From the NCBI GenBank assembly GCA_946221915.1, contig CAMIKG010000010.1, positions 1-64,000 on the forward strand: a stretch of 64,000 nucleotides of DNA, read 5' to 3'. Each line of letters opens with the position of its first letter. The stretch's first letter is position 1. The DNA is from an uncultured Erwinia sp. (GTDB lineage: Bacteria > Pseudomonadota > Gammaproteobacteria > Enterobacterales > Enterobacteriaceae). Below, piece after piece: positions 17,878-25,675 of the stretch. The translations under genes were made by a program, and so were the position numbers. Below the pieces are notes generated by a model, which ran no database searches, was not told the DNA's origin, and saw only the letters and a program-made list of their open reading frames with translations.

Positions 17878-18675
17878 TCAGGACTGTTCTGGTGTTAAAG
17901 CTTGCTGCAAATAACGCGTCAGACGACGTGCGGCCAGCGGCTGCGCGTCCTCTTCCTGCGCCATAAATTGTTGGCTATCAATGCGCGCTTTGGCGCTGAC
18001 GGTAAATACCGGTTTCACTGGCGGGATTTGATACCAGCGGCTCTGTTTATCGAGCATACGCTGGGTACAGGTAATGTGCACGATGCGCAGATCGCAGCCA
18101 CAGCGCACAGCAATATTCGCTGCGCCGCGCTGCAACTGCAGCGGTTCGCCATAACGCGTGCGTGTGCCTTCCGGGAAAATCAGAATCGCATCGCCACGCG
18201 CCAGACTTTCCCGGCTTTGCGGCAGCAAGGTATCCGCCTGGCTGTTAATCAGATAATCCGCGGCGCGAATCACACCACGAAAGAAAATATTGTGCTGCAG
18301 TTCCGCTTTTACCAGACAGTTCACTTCCGGCATTTCGGAGGCGATTAACACATAGTCAATCAGTGACGGGTGGTTTGCCACGACCAGGCAGTGGCGGTCA
18401 GCGCGCAGAGCATCAAGCCCTTCGAAACGGTAGTCGTAGATCCCTGTCGCGCGGCAGAAGCGCAGGAAGCAGCGGAAACTAAAGGCGATGCTGCGGCGTG
18501 CCTGCTGGCGGCGACGATCGCTATTGCGCTGCACCAGCAGCAGTAAATTAAACCACACCAGCGACAGCAGCAAACCACCGACGCTGAACAGGGTAAAGGC
18601 GCAGGCGGTCATCCCCAGACGCCAGTAGTAGTTCACGCGCGATGAGGATGGAGTGCTTAGTGACGATTCAGACAT
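17878..18675 (-). CDS. apeD: APE acyltransferase ApeD (PlsC/LPLAT family)
   Basis: A 265-residue membrane-anchored 1-acyl-glycerol-phosphate-acyltransferase-like protein. A hydrophobic segment near residues 25-50 is followed by NHPSLIDYVL (HxxxxD block I) and FPEGTRTRYG (block III). It likely acylates the lipid anchor of the APE molecule. It overlaps apeC by 8 bp. Confidence 0.88.
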   Translation of the reverse strand: MSESSLSTPSSSRVNYYWRLGMTACAFTLFSVGGLLLSLVWFNLLLLVQRNSDRRRQQARRSIAFSFRCFLRFCRATGIYDYRFEGLDALRADRHCLVVANHPSLIDYVLIASEMPEVNCLVKAELQHNIFFRGVIRAADYLINSQADTLLPQSRESLARGDAILIFPEGTRTRYGEPLQLQRGAANIAVRCGCDLRIVHITCTQRMLDKQSRWYQIPPVKPVFTVSAKARIDSQQFMAQEEDAQPLAARRLTRYLQQALTPEQS

Positions 18676-19396
18676 CGCTGCGCTCCCAGCACCAGTTCAG
18701 ACGTTCGCCGCCGATGATAAAACGCGCCTGCTCACCGAGTTGTGCATGCAAAAACTGCAGGCTTTGCGGCCATTGTGCGGTTTTGGGTTGTGAGGCGGGT
18801 GTGGTCTGGCAGCGCAACTGTTCACCGCGCGCCAGCAGCAGCGCGACGGCGTAAGGCGCGCGCAGCAGTTCGTCCTGCAGCCAGGGCTGATAGACTTCCG
18901 GCATCTGACCATCAAAATCGACCAGCAACACCTGCTGATAACCCGCCGCATGCAGTGCGGCAACTTCCACCAGCCCCTGCTGGAACGAATCCATCCCCGC
19001 AGCCAGCGAGGTTGACACCACCGGCGCGCTGGCGGCAATTGTCAGACTGCCAACGGCGGAGTTATGCACCGACATGGCAAAATCAGTCGGAGAAAGGCTT
19101 TGCTGCTCAGTCAGCGCAGTAAGAATCCGCAGGTTACGTTCCAGCTCGCCGTGGCGGCTGGTAAAGACAATCGCATCAACCTGTTGACGGCGTACCAGCG
19201 CCAGACCACAATCGACAGCAGCACGACTGCCGCTGCTCAGACGGCGCGCAGTCATCATCGGCAACGCGCTGCATTTCGCCAGCGGCTGTTGCGCATCAAT
19301 GGTCAGCGCAGATTGCGCCCAGCGTTGCCAGTCCGCAGGCGCGGATAAACCTGGCGCACTGGCCTGCCAGTCGATCAGATTGAAAAGCAGATTCAT
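18668..19396 (-). CDS. apeC: APE KS-like chain length factor ApeC
   Basis: A 242-residue protein corresponding to the N-terminal half of a beta-ketoacyl synthase. The region where a KS has its active-site Cys reads NSAVGSLTIA without Cys, and the C-terminal His-bearing half is missing. This fits the ApeC chain-length-factor role as partner of ApeO. It is the first gene of the operon, and a TTAGG-type ribosome site lies just before the ATG. The two ape genes usually named apeA and apeB are not found upstream on this strand in recognisable form. Confidence 0.85.
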   Translation of the reverse strand: MNLLFNLIDWQASAPGLSAPADWQRWAQSALTIDAQQPLAKCSALPMMTARRLSSGSRAAVDCGLALVRRQQVDAIVFTSRHGELERNLRILTALTEQQSLSPTDFAMSVHNSAVGSLTIAASAPVVSTSLAAGMDSFQQGLVEVAALHAAGYQQVLLVDFDGQMPEVYQPWLQDELLRAPYAVALLLARGEQLRCQTTPASQPKTAQWPQSLQFLHAQLGEQARFIIGGERLNWCWERSDV

Positions 19397-19458
19397 AACC
19401 TAATTCTTCTTCATACATCGCGTAGCGCGTGGCGTCCAGCATGACGCCGCCCTGGCAT

Positions 19459-19484
19459 AAATGCGATCGGATTTAGCCGCATTT
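19459..19484. promoter_or_regulatory. Inverted repeat in the apeC promoter region
   Basis: The arms AAATGCG (19459-19465) and CGCATTT (19478-19484) are perfect inverted copies with a 12-bp centre. It lies 62 bp upstream of the apeC start. It could be an operator for the APE operon; no regulator gene is adjacent. Confidence 0.35.
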
Positions 19485-19584
19485 GCAAAAACTGTTACAT
19501 CCTCCGCGATAAAAAAGCAGAGTGATAAAACATCGTCGACAGAAAAACGAAAACCTTTAGGTGAAATAATCAATGAATAAGCGT

Positions 19585-19612
19585 TGTCAGGTTTAAATCA
19601 TTAAACCTGACA
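19585..19612. terminator. Perfect 12-bp-stem palindrome after the lipoprotein gene
   Basis: The arms TGTCAGGTTTAA and TTAAACCTGACA enclose a 4-base ATCA loop. It starts 7 bp after the stop codon of the minus-strand lipoprotein gene, where a terminator is expected, but no U-run follows it. It also lies about 190 bp upstream of apeC and might act as an operator. Confidence 0.5.
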
Positions 19613-19618
19613 GGCGCA

Positions 19619-20011
19619 TTATTTCAGACGCTGCGCAGACAGACGTAACTGGATATCCTGGTCAAGGTTATTGATCCAGCGATTATAATTACGATGAATC
19701 TGACCGCCGCCTGCCATCAGATTCTGGCTGGTAACGTAATTAATTGAATAATTAGTAGAAGTGTAATTAATGCGAATATCAGCCGAGTGTTCACGCTGCG
19801 CCAGGCGACCGTTAATCACCCCTGGTCCGGCAGGCGTCATCACCCATTTGCGCGCCAGACCCGCTTCCAGGATGGCGGTTTTTACCTGGTCAGCAGTATA
19901 TTGCGTGCTGGTATTGATGGTGCGTTGTACGTTTTCTACTGGCGCAGTGCGGGCACAGCCAGTCAGTGCCGCAACGGACAATGCAAGAGCAAGAATGTGA
20001 TGCTTTTTCAT
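19619..20011 (-). CDS. Small conserved outer membrane lipoprotein
   Basis: A 130-residue protein with a signal peptide and lipobox LTGC. The mature part has TADQVKTAILEAG, HSADIRINYTSTNYSINY and HRNYNRWINNLDQDI. This pattern (a small alpha/beta domain with a conserved HRNYNRW) is familiar from a widespread proteobacterial lipoprotein family of unknown function. It precedes the APE operon on the same strand, but a palindrome separates them. It may be the first, non-enzymatic gene of the APE region or an unrelated neighbour. Confidence 0.8.
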   Translation of the reverse strand: MKKHHILALALSVAALTGCARTAPVENVQRTINTSTQYTADQVKTAILEAGLARKWVMTPAGPGVINGRLAQREHSADIRINYTSTNYSINYVTSQNLMAGGGQIHRNYNRWINNLDQDIQLRLSAQRLK

Positions 20012-20162
20012 AATATCCCTGTGAATTAATCAACGTTTATGATCCGTAAAGCGCGCGAATAATAGCATCAAATGTAAAGAATTGTGAAGCACAGAGGCAG
20101 CGCTGCCTGCAGGCCACCTCCTGGTGTTCTCCAGCAGCGCTGATGGATAGCATATAAAGTGA

Positions 20163-21179
20163 CTATTTTTCAGCCAATTGAACCACCTCCTGCCATACGC
20201 CATCATCCACCGGAATGCCCTGACGTAAATTCTCCTCGCGGGTAAGGCGCTGACGCTGACCCGGCCAGGTAACGGACTTCACTCCTTCCGCTGGCTCAGA
20301 GCTGTTGACGTAATCACCAATACTGTTGGCCATCTGCGAGGTGAATTCGCTGCCGCCGAGCTGTGCCGGGTCGAACACCATAAAAATTTGGCTGGCGCCG
20401 GTACCGCTGCCACGGCCAATATTATCAATCTGCGGCGTGGCGTGACCCGCCGACAGCAGCGCCGCCATGGCATCCAGCAGGATCGCCAGCCCGGAGCCTT
20501 TCCAGTAGCCGGTGGGCAGAATACGGCGCGACGCCTCAATCAGTCCTGGATCAGCGGTCAGATTCCCCTGTTCATCGAAGCCCCCGGCATAGGGCAGTTG
20601 CCCGCCCTGCAGCCGCGTCACCTCCAGCTTGCCATAGGAGTATTGCGACATCGCCATATCCAGCACCAGTGGCGCTGGCGTGGCCGGAACCGCCATCACA
20701 AACGGATTGTTGCCGACACGCGTATCCCTTGCGCCCCAGGCGGGCATACAGGATTCGGTGTTGGTCCAGCAGATCGCCGCCATCCCCTGCTCCGCCGCGC
20801 GCCAGCCGTAGGTGCCGCCGCGCATCCAGTGGCTGCTGTTACGCATCGCCACCAGCCCGATGCCGTGTTCCCGCGCCAGCTCCATCGCGCGATCGACCGC
20901 CAGCAGCGCATTGATCACGCCCGGCCCCTGCTGACCGTCCCAGATTTCCATTACCGACAGCGCTTTCACCTTTTCCGGCCGGGCATGGGCGTTGACCCAG
21001 CCCTTCTGCAGATATTCAACAAAGCGCGCCACGCGATTGAGACCGTGCGAATAGATGCCGTCGCAGCTGGACTCGGTATGCACCTGAGCGCAAATCGCCG
21101 CCTGCTGTGGCGCCATTCCGGCGTTCAGCAGTGCGCGTTCAATAGTGGACTTCATCTCGTCAAAGGCTATTCGCGTCAT
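20163..21179 (-). CDS. YiaK-like 2,3-diketo-L-gulonate reductase (Ldh/Mdh type 2 family)
   Basis: A 338-residue NAD(P)H-dependent reductase of the YiaK/malate-lactate dehydrogenase type 2 family. It shows close motif similarity to E. coli YiaK: the SHGLNR segment with His45 (the catalytic His of YiaK), RNSSHWMRGGTYGWRAAE, CWTNTE, PWGA-type AWGAR, and LPTGYWKGSGLAILLD. YiaK reduces 2,3-diketo-L-gulonate. The ATG at 21179 has GAGAGA 8 bases upstream; a GTG/TTG-started frame to 21224 is unlikely. It overlaps the upstream transporter by 20 bp, so the two form an operon. The exact substrate is inferred. Confidence 0.85.
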   Translation of the reverse strand: MTRIAFDEMKSTIERALLNAGMAPQQAAICAQVHTESSCDGIYSHGLNRVARFVEYLQKGWVNAHARPEKVKALSVMEIWDGQQGPGVINALLAVDRAMELAREHGIGLVAMRNSSHWMRGGTYGWRAAEQGMAAICWTNTESCMPAWGARDTRVGNNPFVMAVPATPAPLVLDMAMSQYSYGKLEVTRLQGGQLPYAGGFDEQGNLTADPGLIEASRRILPTGYWKGSGLAILLDAMAALLSAGHATPQIDNIGRGSGTGASQIFMVFDPAQLGGSEFTSQMANSIGDYVNSSEPAEGVKSVTWPGQRQRLTREENLRQGIPVDDGVWQEVVQLAEK

Positions 21180-22725
21180 GTTTAATCTCTCGTGGTATCT
21201 CGGGAGTGGAAGGTTGCGGGTCAATGTGGCGCAGGATGTCGTTATTACCCCACAGCTGATGGTAAGGCCAGCCGGTCAATTTCTCGGCGACCGCTCTGGC
21301 TTCCGGCGTCACCGCCGCCGGTGAGCCGCCCTGTTTGCGCCGCTGAATTTCGCCCATCAGCAGCGCGTGGTTGTGACGGTTGAGGCTGAAGCGCAGCGAA
21401 CTGAACACGCCGATCGCCAGGAACAGCACTGCGCCGACGCCAAACACCAGCGCAATGCCGTGAATGGCTTCCGGCGGTTGCTGCGCCACGCCTTTACCGG
21501 CAAAGCCGTACGCCTGCAGCACCATGCCGACAATAAACAGCGCCGCGGCCTGCACTGCTTTACGCACAAAGGTCATCACGCCAGCGAAAATCCCTTCACG
21601 CCGCTGGCCGGTCAGCATCTCATCGACGTCGGGAATAAAGCTGTAGATATTCCAGCAGACATACTGCGTACCGGAGCGCCCCATCCCCATAATCAACGCG
21701 GCCAGCCACACCAGCCAGAGAGAGGATGGCAGCGCGAAAGCATAGATGCTGATAAACAGCGCCACGCTGGACAGCATAAAGAATTGCGCCAGTTTGTACG
21801 CCGCGCCGTTGCCAATATGGATGCACAGCGGTATCCATGCGGCGATACAAATGAACTGCACGATCGACATAAAGGTCATACCGTTAGCGGCATCGACGGT
21901 GCTGTGGCCGAGGACAAAAATGATGTAGTAGGCCAGCACCGCGCCGAGCACATCCAGCGCCACATAGGCGCCGAGATACATGCCGACGTGCTGGCGAAAG
22001 GTGCGCACTTTCAGGGTGGAGAGCAGTGAGCGGAACAGCGCGCGCATATCGCGGCGAAACTCAACTTTTGGCGTGTGCGGCTGCAGCGCAATCGGCCGTT
22101 CCCAGGTGAACAGATACAGGCAGACAATTACAATCGCGAACAGGGTGGCGAAGATAATCCCCATATACAGAAACGATGAAGAGGCGTCTTCACCCAGCAG
22201 CGCGATAATCGCCCCTGGCAGCCACGCCGCCAGAATGCCTGCGCCCATCGAGAAGAACATCCGCACGCCGGTCAGCCGCGAGCGCACGCGGAAGTCGTGG
22301 GTCATCTCTGCGGCCAGCGTTTCATACGGCACAATCACCAGCGTATAGGCGGCGTAGAACAGAATATAGGTGGCGAGGTAGTAACCAAAGCCCATATCGC
22401 TGATCCACATCAGCACATAGCTGATAAACACCAGCGGCGCACCGAGCAGAAAGAAGAAGCCACGGCGACCAAAACGCTGACCGGGTTTAGTGCGCCAGAA
22501 ATTATCGGTCACATAGCCCATCAGCGGGTCGAAAAAGGCATCCAGCAGACGGGCGATGGCAATCACCGCGCCCGCTTCGGCGGGGCTTAAGCCGCCGTAA
22601 GTGGTATAGAAGAACATTAACCAGAGACCAAGAACGGCAAAACTGCCACCCCCGAAAACGTCCCCACCGCCATACGCCAGCATATTTTTCAGCCCGATGG
22701 GCTTTTCCTGCGCACGATTGATCAT
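21160..22725 (-). CDS. GPH-family sugar/uronate:cation symporter
   Basis: A 521-residue, 12-helix transporter of the glycoside-pentoside-hexuronide family. The N-terminal pattern GGGDVFGGG ... RLLDAFFDPLMGYVTD with TKPGQRFGRR is characteristic. A C-terminal extension of about 60 hydrophilic residues (EIQRRKQGG onward) is longer than in MelB-type members. It is co-transcribed with the YiaK-like reductase, so the cargo is probably a sugar acid or glycoside whose product needs that reduction. No regulator is adjacent. Confidence 0.88.
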   Translation of the reverse strand: MINRAQEKPIGLKNMLAYGGGDVFGGGSFAVLGLWLMFFYTTYGGLSPAEAGAVIAIARLLDAFFDPLMGYVTDNFWRTKPGQRFGRRGFFFLLGAPLVFISYVLMWISDMGFGYYLATYILFYAAYTLVIVPYETLAAEMTHDFRVRSRLTGVRMFFSMGAGILAAWLPGAIIALLGEDASSSFLYMGIIFATLFAIVIVCLYLFTWERPIALQPHTPKVEFRRDMRALFRSLLSTLKVRTFRQHVGMYLGAYVALDVLGAVLAYYIIFVLGHSTVDAANGMTFMSIVQFICIAAWIPLCIHIGNGAAYKLAQFFMLSSVALFISIYAFALPSSLWLVWLAALIMGMGRSGTQYVCWNIYSFIPDVDEMLTGQRREGIFAGVMTFVRKAVQAAALFIVGMVLQAYGFAGKGVAQQPPEAIHGIALVFGVGAVLFLAIGVFSSLRFSLNRHNHALLMGEIQRRKQGGSPAAVTPEARAVAEKLTGWPYHQLWGNNDILRHIDPQPSTPEIPREIKHDANSL

Positions 22726-22954
22726 GGCAACCTCGTTGTGATACCGCAGAGCGGCAACGTTGTTTTGGGTACAGGAAAAAAGCTAGCGCCAGGTTTACTA
22801 CCATACAAGATAGGCTGACGCTTTTAGCTGGTGCGATCACATTTTAACCAGCTTATGAAGCGAAAAGTGTGAGGTACGAAGGGAAATATTCGGGTGTGGG
22901 TGTGGGTGCAGATGCAGATAAGCCTGACATCATAGTGGAAGCAGAACGCGATCT

Positions 22955-23174
22955 ACCCCCTCCCCCACGCTGTGGGGGAGGGTTGGGGAGGGGGAAATGC
23001 CAGCTCCGAGCCTGTAGCTCCCCCATCCCAGCCTTCCCCCACAACGTGGGGGAAGGAGCAACACCAGCTCCGGGCCGCAGCTCTCCCCTCCCAGCCTTAC
23101 CCCTACAGCGTGGGGGAAGGAGCAACACCAGCTCCGGGTTCGCAGCGCCCCCATCCCCCACAACGAGGGAAAAG
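22955..23174. repeat. Cluster of four REP/BIME-like palindromic units
   Basis: Unit 1 has arms CTCCCCCAC and GTGGGGGAG and a G-rich tail. Unit 2 (tail then CTTCCCCCAC ... GTGGGGGAAG) and unit 3 are inverted relative to it. Unit 4 is degenerate. The intervening text GGAGCAACACCAGCTCCGGG is repeated between units 2-3 and 3-4. The same family lies at 191-299. It ends 15 bp after the NodT-type gene and fills the region between that gene and the GPH transporter. The rest of 22726-22954 holds no gene I can support. Confidence 0.88.
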
Positions 23175-23189
23175 GCGCCGTTCAGGTGC

Positions 23190-24587
23190 TCACTGCGGCT
23201 GTGGCTTCTGCTCCGGCTGCCAGCCGCCGCCCAGCGCACGGTAGAGATCGATCTGCGCCAGCAGCAGACTGTTCTTCAGCTGCACCACGGTAAGCTGAGT
23301 GGTAAACAGCGTGCGCTGCGCATCCAGCTCATCCAGATACGAGGCATAACCGTTCTGATAACGGTTGTGCGCAATGCGTAAAGCATCGCTCAGCACCTGC
23401 TGCTGCTGCTCGCGCTCCTGCAGCTGCTCCTGAGTGCGCTGAATGGCATCAATCGCCGTATTCACCTCGCTAAACGCGTTACGCACCACTTTTTCATAGT
23501 TGTACAGCGCCTGATTGCGCGACGCCATCGACACATCCACCTGCGCCGTCAGCGCTTCGCGATTCAGCAGCGGCGCCAGCACACTGCCGCCGATACTCCA
23601 CAGGCGGAACGGATTATCCACCAGCTGGTGCAGCACCGAACTCTGCAGCGTGCCAGATGCCGTCAGATTGAGCGAAGGCAGCAGCTTCGCCTGCGACGAC
23701 TTGAGCGAGCTGTCCGCCGCCAGCAGCTGGCGTTCAGCCTGCACAATATCCGGGCGGCGTTGCAACAGCTGCGACGGCAGCAACGCAGGCAACTGCTGCG
23801 GCGCGATATGTGCAAAGCGGGATGAACGGGCAATATGACGGGGATTCATTCCCACCAGAATGCTCAGCGCATTCTCCTGCTGCGTAATCTGATGTTGCAG
23901 CTGCGGGATCTGCGCTTTGGCGGTCTGGTATTCCGAAGATGACTGCAGCCACTCCAGCCGTGAGCTATACCCACTCTCATACTGACGCTGCGCCAGCCGC
24001 AATGAATCCTCGCGCGACGCCAGCGTCGCCTGAGTCACACGCAGTTGTTCATCCAGCGCGCACAGGGTGAGATAGCCTGATGCCACCGAACTGGCGACGG
24101 TCAGCTCAGCCGCAGAGGCCGCCGCCTGCTGCGCCGCCAGCGAATACTGCGCCGCATCGATGCTGCTGCTGCGCGCGCCCCACAAATCCACTTCATAGTT
24201 TGACTGCAGCAGTCCCTGATACGCGGTATGGGTATAGGGCAGCCCGGTCACATATGACAGGGTTTGCCCGCGATTGGCCGTCACCCCGGCATCCAGCGTG
24301 GGGAAATTATTGCCTTCTGCCGAGCGCAGCTGGGCGCGGTACTGATCGACGCGCGAACGTGCCGTCAGAATATCGGGATTATTGCGCAGCGCCTGCTCCA
24401 CCAGCTGATTCATCTGCGGATCGTTAAAGGCGCGCCACCACTGTGCTTCCGGCGCGGCCGCTGGCCCAGCCTGATTGCGCCACTGCGGCGGGATCAGCAG
24501 CGACTGCGGCGCTTTGCTGACTTCTGTCGCGCAGCCCGCCAGCAGCAGCGAGGTCAGCAGCGCGCCCATTGCCGGTTGCCAGCGCAT
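23190..24587 (-). CDS. NodT-type outer membrane efflux lipoprotein
   Basis: A 465-residue TolC-like outer membrane factor with lipobox LLAGC and two OEP repeats, with long coiled-coil helices rich in Gln/Leu. PQWWRAF-like QWWRAFNDPQMNQL and the DYEVDLWG-type NYEVDLWG are NodT signatures. It is the exit duct of the tripartite pump with the two upstream genes. The ATG at 24587 forms TGATG with the upstream stop; a GTG at 24590 is the alternative. Confidence 0.92.
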   Translation of the reverse strand: MRWQPAMGALLTSLLLAGCATEVSKAPQSLLIPPQWRNQAGPAAAPEAQWWRAFNDPQMNQLVEQALRNNPDILTARSRVDQYRAQLRSAEGNNFPTLDAGVTANRGQTLSYVTGLPYTHTAYQGLLQSNYEVDLWGARSSSIDAAQYSLAAQQAAASAAELTVASSVASGYLTLCALDEQLRVTQATLASREDSLRLAQRQYESGYSSRLEWLQSSSEYQTAKAQIPQLQHQITQQENALSILVGMNPRHIARSSRFAHIAPQQLPALLPSQLLQRRPDIVQAERQLLAADSSLKSSQAKLLPSLNLTASGTLQSSVLHQLVDNPFRLWSIGGSVLAPLLNREALTAQVDVSMASRNQALYNYEKVVRNAFSEVNTAIDAIQRTQEQLQEREQQQQVLSDALRIAHNRYQNGYASYLDELDAQRTLFTTQLTVVQLKNSLLLAQIDLYRALGGGWQPEQKPQPQ

Positions 24588-25675
24588 CACTGCGGCTCCT
24601 TAGCGGCATCGTGGGTGTCGATGGTCACTTCCACCGACATCCCCGGACGCAGACGATGAATATCGTCACTGGTGATTTTAATCCGCACCGGAATACGCTG
24701 GGCAATTTTGACAAAGTTACCGGTGGCATTATCCGGCGAAATGGCGCTGAACTCCGAACCCGCCGCGGGCGAAATATACTCCACTTCACCGGTAAAGCGC
24801 GCACCATCCAGCGCATCAACGCGGAACGACACCGGCAGACCCGGTTTAATCCGCGCCATCTGCGTCTCTTTCATATTCGCCACCACCCACATCTGCTGCG
24901 GCACCAGCGAAGTGAGGCGCGTCCCGGCGCTGACATATGCGCCCTGACGCACCGAAATCTGCCCCAGCTGGCCGTCGCGCGGCGCAATGATGCGCGTGTT
25001 ATTCAAATCGATCTGCGCCAGCTCCAGCGCGGCCTGCGCATTGGCGACGTCCGCCTCCAGCGAGGCGCGGTTGATAATCACGGTCTGCAGATCCTGACGC
25101 GAGACATCCAGCGTCGCCTGCGCCTGCTGCACATTGGCTTCCATCTGGCTGTTGCTGGCGCGCGCCGCATCGCGTTCACGCACCGACAGGGAACCGTCCC
25201 CCACCAGGTTCTCCACCCGCTTCAGATCCAGCCCGCTTTTCACCGCCTGCGCTTTGGCATTGCTCAGCGCCGCCTGGTTACGCAGGATCACCGCTTCTGC
25301 ACTGCGCCGCTGTTGCAGATTGTTCGCCAGCGTCGCCTTTTTCATATCCAGCTGCGCCTGCGCCTGATGCACACGCTGGCGATAGATACGGTCATCAATG
25401 GTCATCAGCACATCGCCCTGATGCACCGGCTGGAAATCCTGGACCTCGACCGCCGTGACATAGCCACTCACCTGCGGGCTGATAAAGGTAATCTGCCCGC
25501 GTACGTAAGCGTTTTCCGTACTCTGCGCGCTGCTGGTAAACGGCCACAGCTGCCAGGCATAGAGGATCACCAGTACGCCGACAATGGCGATGCCACTGCC
25601 GACGGCAATCGACAAAATGCGCAGCTTGTTGTTTCTCTCTCGTTCGGAGGCCTGCACTTGCTCCTGTTGACTCAT
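24587..25675 (-). CDS. EmrA/HlyD-type membrane fusion adaptor
   Basis: A 362-residue adaptor with one N-terminal transmembrane helix (about 19-42), a split lipoyl domain (VSGYVTAVEVQDFQPVHQGD and IIAPRDGQLGQISVRQG), a helical hairpin and a beta-barrel domain. It links the DHA2 transporter to the NodT duct. It overlaps the transporter gene by 4 bp. Confidence 0.92.
   Translation of the reverse strand: MSQQEQVQASERERNNKLRILSIAVGSGIAIVGVLVILYAWQLWPFTSSAQSTENAYVRGQITFISPQVSGYVTAVEVQDFQPVHQGDVLMTIDDRIYRQRVHQAQAQLDMKKATLANNLQQRRSAEAVILRNQAALSNAKAQAVKSGLDLKRVENLVGDGSLSVRERDAARASNSQMEANVQQAQATLDVSRQDLQTVIINRASLEADVANAQAALELAQIDLNNTRIIAPRDGQLGQISVRQGAYVSAGTRLTSLVPQQMWVVANMKETQMARIKPGLPVSFRVDALDGARFTGEVEYISPAAGSEFSAISPDNATGNFVKIAQRIPVRIKITSDDIHRLRPGMSVEVTIDTHDAAKEPQ

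Noticed and set aside
22781..22870. CRP site before the GPH transporter
   Set aside because: Only the TCACA half is convincing (in GGTGCGATCACATTT); the other half does not match.
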